NCBI GenBank assembly: GCA_903873995.1
Contig: CAIQQQ010000142.1
Span: 1-60,821 of the forward strand
DNA: 60,821 bases
Direction of reading: 5' to 3'
DNA from: an uncultured Rhodospirillales bacterium
GTDB taxonomy: Bacteria > Pseudomonadota > Alphaproteobacteria > Acetobacterales > Acetobacteraceae
Below the pieces are notes generated by a model, which made no database searches, was not told the origin of the DNA, and was given only the letters and a program-made list of their open reading frames with translations. A program made the translations under genes and the position numbers. Numbering within the stretch: the stretch's first letter is position 1; each line of letters begins with the position of its first letter. Below, one piece after another: positions 20,136 through 29,123 of this stretch.

Positions 20136-20827
20136 TGCTCAACGTCACGGGTCTTGATGCCTGGTATGGCAAAAGCCAGGTCCTGCGCGGCGTGTCGCTG
20201 CAGGTCGGGCGCGGCGAGATCGTGGCCCTGCTGGGCCGCAACGGCGCCGGCCGCTCCACCACGCTCAAAGCGGTCATGGGCTCTGTGACGCGCGAAGGCT
20301 CGGTGCGCTTTGACGGCCAGGAGATGATCGCCCGCCGCCCGCACGAGATCGCCCGCGCCGGCATCGGCTATGTGGCGGAGGATCGTTCGATCTTCCCCGA
20401 CCTCACCACGCGCCAAAACCTCATCCTGGGCGAAAAGCCCGGCCCAGGCGGGAAGTTCACGCTGGACGACGCCCACGCTTTGTTCCCCCGCCTTGCCGAA
20501 CGCGCCGACGCCCCGGCCGGCGCGCTCTCGGGCGGGGAGCAGCAGATGCTCGCCATCTGCCGCACACTCCTTGGCAACCCCTCGCTGATGCTGGTGGACG
20601 AACCCACCGAAGGCCTGGCCCCCATGATGGTCGAGCGCGTGCGCGAGCTGCTCCTGGCCATCGCGGCAAAGGGGGTCACCATCCTACTGGTCGAACAGAA
20701 GCTCGCCATCGCCCTCACCATCGCGGCACGGCTTTACGTCATGGGGCATGGGCATATGGTGTTCGAGGGAACGCCCGCAGAACTCGCGGCGGACACGCGC
20801 ACGCGGCGCGACTGGCTGGAGGTGTGA
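20135..20827 (+). CDS. ABC transporter ATP-binding protein (LivF-like), Walker A Lys replaced by Arg
   Basis: Second ATPase subunit of the importer, 230 residues. It has the C-loop LSGGEQQML, Walker B LMLVDEPTEGLAP and the Gln/His switch region LLVEQKLAIAL. Walker A reads GRNGAGRST, so residue 40 is Arg in the place of the canonical Lys. I recall that Arg occurs at this place in a subset of LivF-like proteins, so the protein need not be inactive, but ATP handling by this subunit may differ. Its stop overlaps the acyl-CoA synthetase start by one base. Confidence 0.94.
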   Translation: MLNVTGLDAWYGKSQVLRGVSLQVGRGEIVALLGRNGAGRSTTLKAVMGSVTREGSVRFDGQEMIARRPHEIARAGIGYVAEDRSIFPDLTTRQNLILGEKPGPGGKFTLDDAHALFPRLAERADAPAGALSGGEQQMLAICRTLLGNPSLMLVDEPTEGLAPMMVERVRELLLAIAAKGVTILLVEQKLAIALTIAARLYVMGHGHMVFEGTPAELAADTRTRRDWLEV

Positions 20828-22434
20828 TGCGACCTTATCCGTGGGAGGCCTCCTACCCACCGGGCGTGGACTGGGGCGCGCAGATTGCCACAGGCACTCT
20901 GCCAAACCTGCTGGACCGTGCGGGTGCGTCTCACGCCAGGCACCCGGCCTTCCGCTTCCGCACCATGCGGCTGAGCTTCACCGAGTTTGGCCGCCGCGTG
21001 GACCGTCTGGCGGCCGGCCTTCTGGCCCAAGGGCTTGAACCCGGCCAGGCGGTGGGCCTCTATCTCTCCAACACGCTGTATCATCCGATCGCCTTCTTCG
21101 CGGTGCTGCGCGCCGGCGGGATTGTCGTGCATCTCACGCCGCTTGACCCGCTGCGCGCGCTCGCCCGCAAGCTTTTGGACAGCGGCGCGTCGTGGGTGAT
21201 CTCGACGGACGTCGCAGCACTGCTCCCCACCGCCCAGCGCCTGCTGACCGAGGGTCACGTCACCCGCCTGTTCATCGGCGCCGACGCGGTATGGGACGGC
21301 GCCAGCGAAACCGGTCTGCCCGACGCAGACCCGCCCGCCGCCTGGCCCCAGGTCTCGCCTGAGGACGTCGCGCTGCTGCAATACACCGGCGGCACCACCG
21401 GCCTGCCGCGCGCGGCGATGCTGACCCACGCCAACCTCACCGCCGCGGTCTCCATCTACGATGCCTGGAACACGCCCCAGGGCCGTGCGCTCTCGCCCGC
21501 CGATCGCGTGATCTGTGTGCTGCCGCTGTTCCATATCTACGCGCTGACCGCCGTCCTGCTTCGCGCCATCGCCGGCGGCGCGGAAATCCTGCTGCATGCC
21601 CGCTTCGAAACCGCCCGCGTGGTGGCGGACATCACCGAGCAGCGCGCCACCGTCTTCCCCGGCGTTCCCACCATGTGGACGGCAATCTCGGCCCACCCCG
21701 GCATCGACACTGCCGACCTCTCGAGCCTACGCATCGCCTCCTCCGGCGGCGCCCCGCTCCCTGTCGAGATCGCCCAGCGCCTGGAACGCCTCACCGGCCT
21801 CAGGCTTGGTGGCGGATGGGGCATGACCGAAACCTCGCCGGCGGGCACCAACCTGCTGCCCGGCTCCGAAGCCAAGATGGGCGCCATCGGCCTGCCGCTG
21901 CCCGGCATCGTCATGGATGTGGTCGCATTGGACGATCCCCACCACGTGCTTCCTCCGGGCGAGACCGGCGAGCTCCGCATCAAGGGCCCTAACGTCATGC
22001 CCGGCTACTGGAACCGCAAGGACGAGAACGCCCGCGCGTTTGCCGACGGCTTCTTCCTCACTGGCGATGTTGGCCACATGGCGCCGGATGGGCAGTTCTT
22101 CCTGGTGGACCGCAAGAAGGACATGATCCTGTCCGGCGGCTACAACGTCTATCCCCGCGTGATCGAGGACGCGATCTACGAACACCCGTCCGTGGCCGAG
22201 GCCGCCGTGGTCGGCGTGCCAGACGATTATCGCGGCCAGGCTGCAAAAGCTTTCATCGCCTTGCGCCCGGACAGCGATCCTATCACGCTCGAAGACCTTC
22301 GCGCCTTCCTCGCCGAACGCATCGGCCGGCACGAATTGCCAACCGCCCTTGAGATACGCGAAACCTTGCCCAAAACAGCAGTTGGCAAGCTGTCCCGCGC
22401 CCTTCTCGTCAATCCCACGCCCCAGGAGATCTAG
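20827..22434 (+). CDS. Acyl-CoA synthetase (long-chain FadD type)
   Basis: AMP-forming CoA ligase, 535 residues, activating a carboxylic acid as its CoA ester. The A3 loop is LQYTGGTTGLPRAAMLTH, in which the usual Lys is Arg. The A5-like motif is GGWGMTETSP. The TGD motif is FFLTGDVGHM. The hinge is VDRKKDMILSGGYNVYPR. The A10 Lys is in LPKTAVGKLSR. The start ATG 20827 overlaps the LivF stop. The N-terminus (MRPYPWEASYPPGVDW) is typical of FadD-like enzymes in catabolic operons. As the gene directly behind the transporter, it most likely activates the imported acid. Confidence 0.94.
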   Translation: MRPYPWEASYPPGVDWGAQIATGTLPNLLDRAGASHARHPAFRFRTMRLSFTEFGRRVDRLAAGLLAQGLEPGQAVGLYLSNTLYHPIAFFAVLRAGGIVVHLTPLDPLRALARKLLDSGASWVISTDVAALLPTAQRLLTEGHVTRLFIGADAVWDGASETGLPDADPPAAWPQVSPEDVALLQYTGGTTGLPRAAMLTHANLTAAVSIYDAWNTPQGRALSPADRVICVLPLFHIYALTAVLLRAIAGGAEILLHARFETARVVADITEQRATVFPGVPTMWTAISAHPGIDTADLSSLRIASSGGAPLPVEIAQRLERLTGLRLGGGWGMTETSPAGTNLLPGSEAKMGAIGLPLPGIVMDVVALDDPHHVLPPGETGELRIKGPNVMPGYWNRKDENARAFADGFFLTGDVGHMAPDGQFFLVDRKKDMILSGGYNVYPRVIEDAIYEHPSVAEAAVVGVPDDYRGQAAKAFIALRPDSDPITLEDLRAFLAERIGRHELPTALEIRETLPKTAVGKLSRALLVNPTPQEI

Positions 22435-23637
22435 ATGGACTTGTCCTTCACCGCCGAGGAGCGCGCCTTTCGCGACGAGATGCGCGATTTCTTCCACACC
22501 GCCATCCCCGAGCGCATCCGCCGCAAGCTGCGCGAAGGCCTGCACCACTCAAATGACGACCAGATCGAAACCCAGCGCATCCTCAATGCGCGCGGCATCG
22601 CGGTGCCGAACTGGCCTGTCGCCTGGGGCGGGCAGGACTGGTCTCCGGTGCAGATCTATATGTGGCAAGATGAGATGCAGCAGGCCTGTGTGCCGTTCCC
22701 GCTCGCCTTCAACTGCTCGATGGTGGGTCCCGTGATCGCCGAGTTCGCAACCGAGGAGCACAAGCAGCGCTTCCTGCCGCGCGCCGCCAACCTTGACGAT
22801 TGGTGGTGCCAGGGTTTCTCCGAGCCCGGCGCCGGCTCCGACCTCGCCTCGCTGCGCACCACCGCGGTGCGGGACGGCGATGAGTGGGTGATCAACGGCC
22901 AGAAGACCTGGACCACGCTCGGCCAATATGCCGACTGGATCTTCGTCCTCGCCCGCACCGATATGGCGGCGAAGAAGCAGGAGGGCATCTCCTTCCTCCT
23001 GGTGGACATGAAGACGCCGGGCATCACGGTGCGTCCGATCCAGACGATCGACGGCGGCCACGAGGTGAATGAGGTCTGGTTCGACGAGGTGCGCGTTCCT
23101 GCGGGCAATCTTGTGGGCCAGGAGAACAAGGGCTGGGACTATGCCAAGTTCCTGCTCGGCAACGAGCGCACCGGCATTGCCCGCATCGGCATCTCCAAAT
23201 CCCGCATCAAGCGCATCCGCGAGCTTGCGGCCTTCGAGCGCGTTGGCGAAGGCCGCCTGATCGACGAGCCGAAATTCCGCGAGAAGCTCGCCTCCGTCGA
23301 GATCGACCTCAAGGCGCTGGAGATGACGCAGATGCGCGTCGTCGCCCAGGAGCGCACGCTGCCGCGCGGCAAGCCCAACCCGATGAGCTCGGTGCTCAAA
23401 ATCAAGGGGAGCGAGCTGCAGCAGGCCACCACCGAGCTGATGATGGACGTGATCGGCCCATACGTCGCGCCGTTCTTCACGGAGGAGGAACTGGAAGGCC
23501 GCAACGAGCCGCCGATCGGCCCGGACGATGCGGCGACCGCAGCGCCGATGTATTTCAACTGGCGCAAGATCTCGATCTACGGCGGATCGAACGAGATTCA
23601 GCGCAACATCCTCGCCAAAGCCGTTCTGGGGTTCTGA
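22435..23637 (+). CDS. Acyl-CoA dehydrogenase, first of a pair
   Basis: FAD-dependent dehydrogenase of 400 residues that introduces an alpha,beta double bond in an acyl-CoA. It has the FAD/substrate motif WWCQGFSEPGAGSDLASL, then VINGQKTWTT, and the C-terminal RKISIYGGSNEIQRNILAK. Such chains commonly occur beside a second, shorter acyl-CoA dehydrogenase. Together these are known in actinobacterial steroid catabolism as heteromeric alpha2beta2 enzymes, in which only one subunit type carries the catalytic Glu. The start follows the synthetase stop directly. Confidence 0.95.
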   Translation: MDLSFTAEERAFRDEMRDFFHTAIPERIRRKLREGLHHSNDDQIETQRILNARGIAVPNWPVAWGGQDWSPVQIYMWQDEMQQACVPFPLAFNCSMVGPVIAEFATEEHKQRFLPRAANLDDWWCQGFSEPGAGSDLASLRTTAVRDGDEWVINGQKTWTTLGQYADWIFVLARTDMAAKKQEGISFLLVDMKTPGITVRPIQTIDGGHEVNEVWFDEVRVPAGNLVGQENKGWDYAKFLLGNERTGIARIGISKSRIKRIRELAAFERVGEGRLIDEPKFREKLASVEIDLKALEMTQMRVVAQERTLPRGKPNPMSSVLKIKGSELQQATTELMMDVIGPYVAPFFTEEELEGRNEPPIGPDDAATAAPMYFNWRKISIYGGSNEIQRNILAKAVLGF

Positions 23638-23642
23638 TACAC

Positions 23643-24767
23643 ATGGATTTCGACCTGTCTGACGACCAGCGCATGATCAAGGACTCGGTGGAGCGGCTGA
23701 TCGCCGATCGCTATGGGTTCGAGAGCCGCCGCGCGCTGATGCGCAACCCCGAAGGCTGGAGCCGCGAGATGTGGGCCCAGATGGCCGAATTGGGCCTGCT
23801 CGGCGTGGCGTTCGACGAGGCGCATGGCGGCTTCGGCGGCGGCCCGGTGGAGACCATGCTGATCGCCGAAGCCTTCGGCCGTGGCCTGGTGGTCGAGCCG
23901 TATTTCGCAACCGTGGTGCTCGGTGCAGGCCTCATCCGCCGCGCCGGCTCGGCGGACCAGCAGGCGGCCTACCTGCCCCAGGTCGCGTCCGGCGAGTTGC
24001 TGTTGGCGTTCGCTCATCACGAGCGCCATGCCCGCAACGATCTCGCCCATGTCGCCGCCACCGCCACCGAGCAGGACGGCGTATGGACCATCACCGGCGA
24101 AAAAAGCCTCGTCCTGCACGGCGACACGGCTGACAAAGTCATCGTCTCCGCCCGCGTCGCAGGTGAGACGACGGACCATAACGGCATCGGCCTGTTCGTG
24201 GTGGATGCCGTGGGTCTCAACCGGCGCGGTTACGCGACGCAAGACGGCCAACGTGCCGCCGAGATCGCATTTGACGCAACGCCGGCGGAGGCCGTCCTGT
24301 CGCTCGACGGTTTTCCGGCGATCGCCGCCACCGTGGACGCCGCCATCGCCTTCGTCTGCGCCGAAGCGGTTGGCGGCATGGCCGAAATGCACAGCAGCAC
24401 CGTCGATTACATGAAAACCCGCAAACAGTTCGGCCGCGCGATCGGCGAGTTCCAGGTGCTGCAGCACCGCGCGGTGGACATGTTCGTCAACCTCGAACAA
24501 TCCCGCAGCATGGCGCTCTACGCCACCATGATGGCCGAGGAGCCGGACGCCGCCGAACGCGCCCGGGCCATCTCATCCGCCAAGGTCGCCATTGGCCGCA
24601 ACGGTCGCGCGGTGGGGCAGGAAGCGATCCAGCTCCACGGCGGCATCGCCATGACAATGGAATACAAGGTCGGTCATTACTTCAAACGTATGACCATGAT
24701 CGAGAAGCTGTTCGGCGACACCGAGCATCATCTGGCCAAGGTGGCGCAGGCGGGCGGCGCCTTGTGA
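23643..24767 (+). CDS. Acyl-CoA dehydrogenase, second of a pair
   Basis: A 374-residue acyl-CoA dehydrogenase family protein. Its N-terminal helical domain is MDFDLSDDQRMIKDSVERLI; the middle domain is less well conserved than in its neighbour (VWTITGEKSLVLHGDTADKV); the C-terminal domain contains TRKQFGRAIGEFQVLQHR and the FAD-dimer motif QLHGGIAMTMEY. It lacks the YGG-NEIQRN motif at the end of its partner. Its position 5 bp after the first dehydrogenase gene supports a heteromeric enzyme, which is an inference. Its stop overlaps the next start. Confidence 0.94.
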   Translation: MDFDLSDDQRMIKDSVERLIADRYGFESRRALMRNPEGWSREMWAQMAELGLLGVAFDEAHGGFGGGPVETMLIAEAFGRGLVVEPYFATVVLGAGLIRRAGSADQQAAYLPQVASGELLLAFAHHERHARNDLAHVAATATEQDGVWTITGEKSLVLHGDTADKVIVSARVAGETTDHNGIGLFVVDAVGLNRRGYATQDGQRAAEIAFDATPAEAVLSLDGFPAIAATVDAAIAFVCAEAVGGMAEMHSSTVDYMKTRKQFGRAIGEFQVLQHRAVDMFVNLEQSRSMALYATMMAEEPDAAERARAISSAKVAIGRNGRAVGQEAIQLHGGIAMTMEYKVGHYFKRMTMIEKLFGDTEHHLAKVAQAGGAL

Positions 24768-26368
24768 GCGAATTCGACGCCGACTTCGTCGTCGTCGGCG
24801 CCGGCTCTGCGGGCTGCGTGGTGGCGGCCCGCCTGAGCGAAGACCCGTCGGTGCGGGTCGTGCTGCTGGAAGCCGGCGGGCCGGATCGCAACCCCTGGAT
24901 CCACATCCCGCTCGGCTACGGCAAGACCATCGCCGACCCGAGCGTGAACTGGTGCTACCACACCGAGCCCGAGGCGAGCTCCGGCAACCGCCGCATGCTG
25001 TGGCCGCGCGGCAAGGTGCTGGGCGGCTCGTCCTCCATCAACGGCCTGCTCTATGTCCGCGGCCAGGCGCAGGATTTCGACCACTGGCGCCAACTCGGCA
25101 ACACCGGCTGGTCGTGGGACGACGTGCTGCCCTTTTTCCGCCGGTCGGAAGGCGCCATCGACCCCGCCGATCCCGCGCTGCACGGCACAGATGGCCCGCT
25201 CACGGTCAGTCCGATCACCGAGCGGCATGAGCTGTGCGAGGCCTATATCCGCTCGGCCCGCGAGCTGGGCATTCCCGAAACCACCGACTTCAACGGCGCA
25301 GATCAGGAAGGGGTGGGCTACTACCACACCACGTCGCGCAACGGCCTGCGCATGTCGGCGGCCAAGGCGTTCCTGAAACCCGCGATGAAGCGGCCCAATC
25401 TGCGCGTGCTGACCCGTGCGCTGGCCTCGCGCGTCACCCTGGACGGACGTCGCGCCACCGGTGTCGATGCGGTGATCGCTGGCAAGCCCGCCCACATCAA
25501 GGCCGCCCGCGAGGTGATCCTGTGCGGCGGCGCCATCAACTCCCCGCAGTTGCTGATGCTCTCCGGCATCGGCCCCGCCGAGCATCTGCATGATCACGGT
25601 ATCGCCGTCGCCCATGATCTCAGAGGCGTCGGCCAGAACCTGCAGGACCATTACCAGACCCGCATCGCCTATCGCTGCACGAAGCCGATCACGGTCAACG
25701 ACATCATGGGCAGCACTTCGCAGATGGCGAAGGTCGGCCTGCAATTCCTGCTGCAGCGCCGCGGCCCGCTCACCATCAGCGCCGGCCAGGTCGGCATCTT
25801 CACCCGCACTCGCCCCGAGCTCGAAACGCCCGACATCCAGTTCCACTTCATCGTCTTCAGCGCCGACCGCCCCGCCGAGGGCCTTCACAAATTCCCAGGC
25901 TTCACCCAGAACGTGTGCCAGCTCCGCCCCGAAAGCCGCGGCGAAATCCGCCTCGCCTCTCCCGACCCCAAAACCCACCCGTCGATCCACCCCAACTACC
26001 TGGCAACCGACCTCGACCGCCGCACGATGGTGGAAGGCCTGAAACTCAGCCGCAAGATCGCGTCCCGCGCCGCGATCGCAGCCTATATCGCGGGCGAATA
26101 CCTCCCCGGCGAAGCGGTGCAGACCGACGATGAACTCCTGACTTACGCCCGCACCTATGGCGGCACGATCTACCACCCGTGCGGCACGGCGAAGATGGGC
26201 CAGGACGCGATGGCGGTGGTGGACGCCCAACTCCGCGTTCACGGCATCGCAGGCCTGCGCGTCGCTGACGCCTCGATCATGCCGAGCCTCGTTTCCGGCA
26301 ACACCAACGCCGCCTGCATCATGATCGGCGAGAAGGCCGCGGACCTCATCCGCCATGGGTCGGCTTGA
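24764..26368 (+). CDS. GMC family FAD-dependent oxidoreductase (choline dehydrogenase-like)
   Basis: A 534-residue glucose-methanol-choline oxidoreductase that oxidises an alcohol to an aldehyde. The FAD Rossmann motif is FVVVGAGSAGCVVAARL at the N-terminus. The GMC signature follows (WPRGKVLGGSSSINGLLYVRG, about residues 77-96). The second GMC signature is GGAINSPQLLMLSGIGP, and the active-site His/Asn are in IYHPCGTAKMG and SGNTNAACIMIGEKAA. The start is GTG 24764, which overlaps the acyl-CoA dehydrogenase stop. In this pathway it would act on an alcohol intermediate or side-chain; the substrate is not known. Confidence 0.93.
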   Translation: MSEFDADFVVVGAGSAGCVVAARLSEDPSVRVVLLEAGGPDRNPWIHIPLGYGKTIADPSVNWCYHTEPEASSGNRRMLWPRGKVLGGSSSINGLLYVRGQAQDFDHWRQLGNTGWSWDDVLPFFRRSEGAIDPADPALHGTDGPLTVSPITERHELCEAYIRSARELGIPETTDFNGADQEGVGYYHTTSRNGLRMSAAKAFLKPAMKRPNLRVLTRALASRVTLDGRRATGVDAVIAGKPAHIKAAREVILCGGAINSPQLLMLSGIGPAEHLHDHGIAVAHDLRGVGQNLQDHYQTRIAYRCTKPITVNDIMGSTSQMAKVGLQFLLQRRGPLTISAGQVGIFTRTRPELETPDIQFHFIVFSADRPAEGLHKFPGFTQNVCQLRPESRGEIRLASPDPKTHPSIHPNYLATDLDRRTMVEGLKLSRKIASRAAIAAYIAGEYLPGEAVQTDDELLTYARTYGGTIYHPCGTAKMGQDAMAVVDAQLRVHGIAGLRVADASIMPSLVSGNTNAACIMIGEKAADLIRHGSA

Positions 26369-26421
26369 ACCCCCACACAGACCTGCGCCATGATCCGACG
26401 AACTCAACGAGGATAACGACC

Positions 26422-27591
26422 ATGAGCGAAGCCTGCATCGTCGGCTGGGCGCACTCCCCCTTCGGCAAGCTCGAAGCCCCCGACATTGAAAGCCTCATGG
26501 CGCTCGTGGCCCGCGACGCGATCACCGATGCCGGCATTGCCCCCGCCGAGATCGAAGGCGTGTTCGTCGGCGTGTTCAACAACGGCTTCTCCAAGCAGGA
26601 TTTCCCGTCGAGCCTGGTGTTCCAGTCCGTCCCCGAGCTGCGCTTCACCCCCGCCACCCGCTACGAGAACGCGTGTGCCACCGGCACTGCCGCCGTGCAT
26701 GGCGCGCGCGATTGGATCGCCGCCGGCCGCGGTCGCATCGCGCTCGTCGTGGGGGCGGAGAAGATGACCGCGACCCCCGGCGCCGTGGTGGGCGACATCC
26801 TGCTCAACGCCTCCTACCGCGCCGAGGAAGGCGACATCCCGGCGGGCTTCGCCGGCGTGTTCGGCCGCATCGCCGAGCGGTATTTCCAGGCTTACGGCGA
26901 CCAGTCCGACGCGCTCGCCGCCATTGCCGCCAAGAACCACGCAAACGGCGTGGACAATCCCTACGCCCAGATGCGCAAGGATCTTGGCTACGCCTTCTGC
27001 CGCGAGGTCAGCGACAAGAACCCCTACGTCGCCCCGCCGCTGAAGCGCACCGACTGCTCGCTGGTCTCGGACGGTGCGGCCGCCCTGGTGCTGGCGGACG
27101 AGGAAACCGCCCGCGCGCTCGGCAAGGCCGTGAAATTCCGCGCCGCCGTGCAGATCAACGACTTCCTGCCGCTCTCCCGCCGCGACCCGACCGCGTTCGA
27201 AGGCGCTGCCATCGCCTGGAACCGCGCGCTGTCCCAGGCCGGCATCGTGCTCGGCGATCTTTCGTTCGTCGAGACGCATGACTGTTTCACCATCGCCGAG
27301 CTGATCGAATACGAGGCAATGGGTCTGGCGGCGCCGGGGCAGGGGGCGCGGGCCATTCTGGACGGCGTGACCCGCAAGGATGGCAGGCTGCCGGTCAACC
27401 GCTCCGGCGGGCTGAAATCCAAAGGCCATCCGATCGGTGCCACCGGCGTTTCCATGCACGCCATCGCCGCCATGCAACTCACCGGCACCGCCTGCGACAT
27501 GCAGCTGCCGCGTGCCGATCTCGGCGGCGTGTTCAACATGGGCGGGGCGGCGGTGGCCAACTACGTCTCGGTTCTGGAACGGTTGTCCTGA
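26422..27591 (+). CDS. Thiolase family protein (SCP-x / acetyl-CoA acetyltransferase type)
   Basis: A 389-residue thiolase of the SCP-x-like group. The nucleophilic Cys lies in NACATGTAAVHGA near residue 90; the second motif is ETHDCFTIAE; the His of the third is in GGLKSKGHPIGATG; the conserved C-terminal motif is GVFNMGGAAVANY. Members cleave 3-ketoacyl-CoA chains, often of branched or cyclic substrates. ATG 26422 is chosen for the homology start (MSEACIVGWAHSPFG) and the GAGGATAA ribosome site before it. It lies 53 bp after the GMC gene in the same operon. Confidence 0.93.
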   Translation: MSEACIVGWAHSPFGKLEAPDIESLMALVARDAITDAGIAPAEIEGVFVGVFNNGFSKQDFPSSLVFQSVPELRFTPATRYENACATGTAAVHGARDWIAAGRGRIALVVGAEKMTATPGAVVGDILLNASYRAEEGDIPAGFAGVFGRIAERYFQAYGDQSDALAAIAAKNHANGVDNPYAQMRKDLGYAFCREVSDKNPYVAPPLKRTDCSLVSDGAAALVLADEETARALGKAVKFRAAVQINDFLPLSRRDPTAFEGAAIAWNRALSQAGIVLGDLSFVETHDCFTIAELIEYEAMGLAAPGQGARAILDGVTRKDGRLPVNRSGGLKSKGHPIGATGVSMHAIAAMQLTGTACDMQLPRADLGGVFNMGGAAVANYVSVLERLS

Positions 27592-27671
27592 GCACCCTTG
27601 GCCTGAGCCCCGCCGCGAACCTGGCTGCGCTGCTGACCCAGACAGCGCGGCGCTTCCCCGACCGGCCGGCG

Positions 27672-29123
27672 ATGATCCAGGGTGACGTCACGCGCTCCTG
27701 GGCCGAGATGGCGGACCGGGTGCGACGTGCCGCAGGTGGCCTGCGCGCAAAGGGCATCGAAAAGGGCGACCGCGTGCTCGTCCACGCCCGCAACTCGATG
27801 GCGATGTTTGAAAGCCTCTGGGCCTGCTGGATGATCGGCGCCGCCTGGGTCCCCACCAATTTCCGTCTGACGCCGCCCGAAATCGCCTATCTCGCCGAGT
27901 TCTCCGGCGCCGTGCTGCAGATCTTCGACCGAGAATTCGCAGCCCACGCCGAGGCCGCGCGCAACCCCCATGTCCGCGACCAGCTTTGGATGGAGGACTG
28001 GAACGATCTCGCCACGTTCCCCGATCCCGTGCAGAACCCTGTCGCGGTGGATCGGGACGATATGTGCTGGTTCTTCTTCACCTCCGGCACCACCGGCCGC
28101 CCGAAAGCCAGCGTGCTGACCCATGGCCAGATGGGCTACGTCGTCACCAACCATCTGTGCGACCTGATGCCCGGCACCACCGAGCAGGACGCCTCGCTGG
28201 TGGTCGCCCCCCTGTCCCACGGCGCCGGCGTGCATGCGCTGAGCCAGGTCGCCCGAGGTGTGGCAAGTGTGCTGCCCGCACAGGAGCGGTTCGATGGCGC
28301 GGAGGTGTGGTCGCTCGTCGAGCGCCACCGCATTACCAACCTCTTCACAGTGCCGACCATCGTGAACCTGATGTGCCGGCACGAAGCGGTGGACCGGTTC
28401 GACCATTCCTCGCTGCGCTATATGATCTATGCCGGCGCGCCGATGTATCGCGCCGACCAGATATACGCCCTCGAAAAGCTCGGCCCAATCCTGGTCCAGT
28501 ATTTTGGCCTCGGCGAGGTCACCGGCAACATCACCGTTCTGCCGGCTCACATGCACAGCGCCGATGACAGCCAGATGCGCGTCGGCTCCTGCGGCTACGC
28601 GAGAACGGGCATGGAGGTCGCAATCCTCGATCCGGACGGAAGCCCGATGGCGCCGTTCGAAACCGGCGAGATCTGCTGCCGCGGCCCGGGTGTATTCGCC
28701 GGCTACCACAACAAGCCGGACGCCACGGCGAAGGCCTTCGCCCATGGCTGGTTCCACACCGGCGATCTCGGCCACATGGACCGCGAAGGCTTCATCTTCA
28801 TCACAGGCCGCGCGTCGGACATGTATATCTCCGGCGGCTCCAACGTATATCCACGCGAGATCGAGGAGCTGCTGCTCACCCATCCCGCCATTCTGGAGGC
28901 CTGCGTGCTCGGCCTGCCGGACGCGCAATGGGGTGAAAGCGGCGTGGCCGTGCTGGTGCTGCGCCCGAACGCGAAGGTCACCCTCGGCGAAGTGCTCGGC
29001 CATCTCGAAGGCCGGCTTGCCAAATACAAATTCCCCCGCCGCATCGTGGTGTGGGAGGAGCTGCCGAAATCCGGCTACGGCAAGGTCGTCAAGCGTGAGG
29101 TTGCAAGGCTGCTCGAACAATAG
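27672..29123 (+). CDS. AMP-dependent acyl-CoA synthetase
   Basis: CoA ligase with 483 residues from this ATG. The A3 loop is FFTSGTTGRPKASVLTH, the A5-like stretch is YFGLGEVTGN, the TGD motif is FHTGDLGHMDREGF, and the hinge is GRASDMYISGGSNVYPREIEE. The A10 Lys is in LPKSGYGKVVKRE. Family members normally begin about 28 residues earlier, and the upstream frame indeed encodes NLAALLTQTARRFPDRPA. That frame has no ATG, GTG or TTG before the thiolase stop, only CTG at 27588 or 27603. The true start is therefore uncertain. It is the last gene of the operon, and its end overlaps the convergent amine oxidase gene by 35 bp. Confidence 0.9.
   Translation: MIQGDVTRSWAEMADRVRRAAGGLRAKGIEKGDRVLVHARNSMAMFESLWACWMIGAAWVPTNFRLTPPEIAYLAEFSGAVLQIFDREFAAHAEAARNPHVRDQLWMEDWNDLATFPDPVQNPVAVDRDDMCWFFFTSGTTGRPKASVLTHGQMGYVVTNHLCDLMPGTTEQDASLVVAPLSHGAGVHALSQVARGVASVLPAQERFDGAEVWSLVERHRITNLFTVPTIVNLMCRHEAVDRFDHSSLRYMIYAGAPMYRADQIYALEKLGPILVQYFGLGEVTGNITVLPAHMHSADDSQMRVGSCGYARTGMEVAILDPDGSPMAPFETGEICCRGPGVFAGYHNKPDATAKAFAHGWFHTGDLGHMDREGFIFITGRASDMYISGGSNVYPREIEELLLTHPAILEACVLGLPDAQWGESGVAVLVLRPNAKVTLGEVLGHLEGRLAKYKFPRRIVVWEELPKSGYGKVVKREVARLLEQ

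Noticed and set aside
20827-22434. Acyl-CoA synthetase inactive because the A3 lysine is Arg
   Set aside because: The A10 lysine, TGD motif and hinge are intact, and the A3 lysine is a mobile loop residue, so loss of activity cannot be claimed.
29089-29123. Overlap of the acyl-CoA synthetase and amine oxidase genes as a sign of misannotation
   Set aside because: Both C-termini match their families, so a 35-bp tail-to-tail overlap is genuine and unremarkable.
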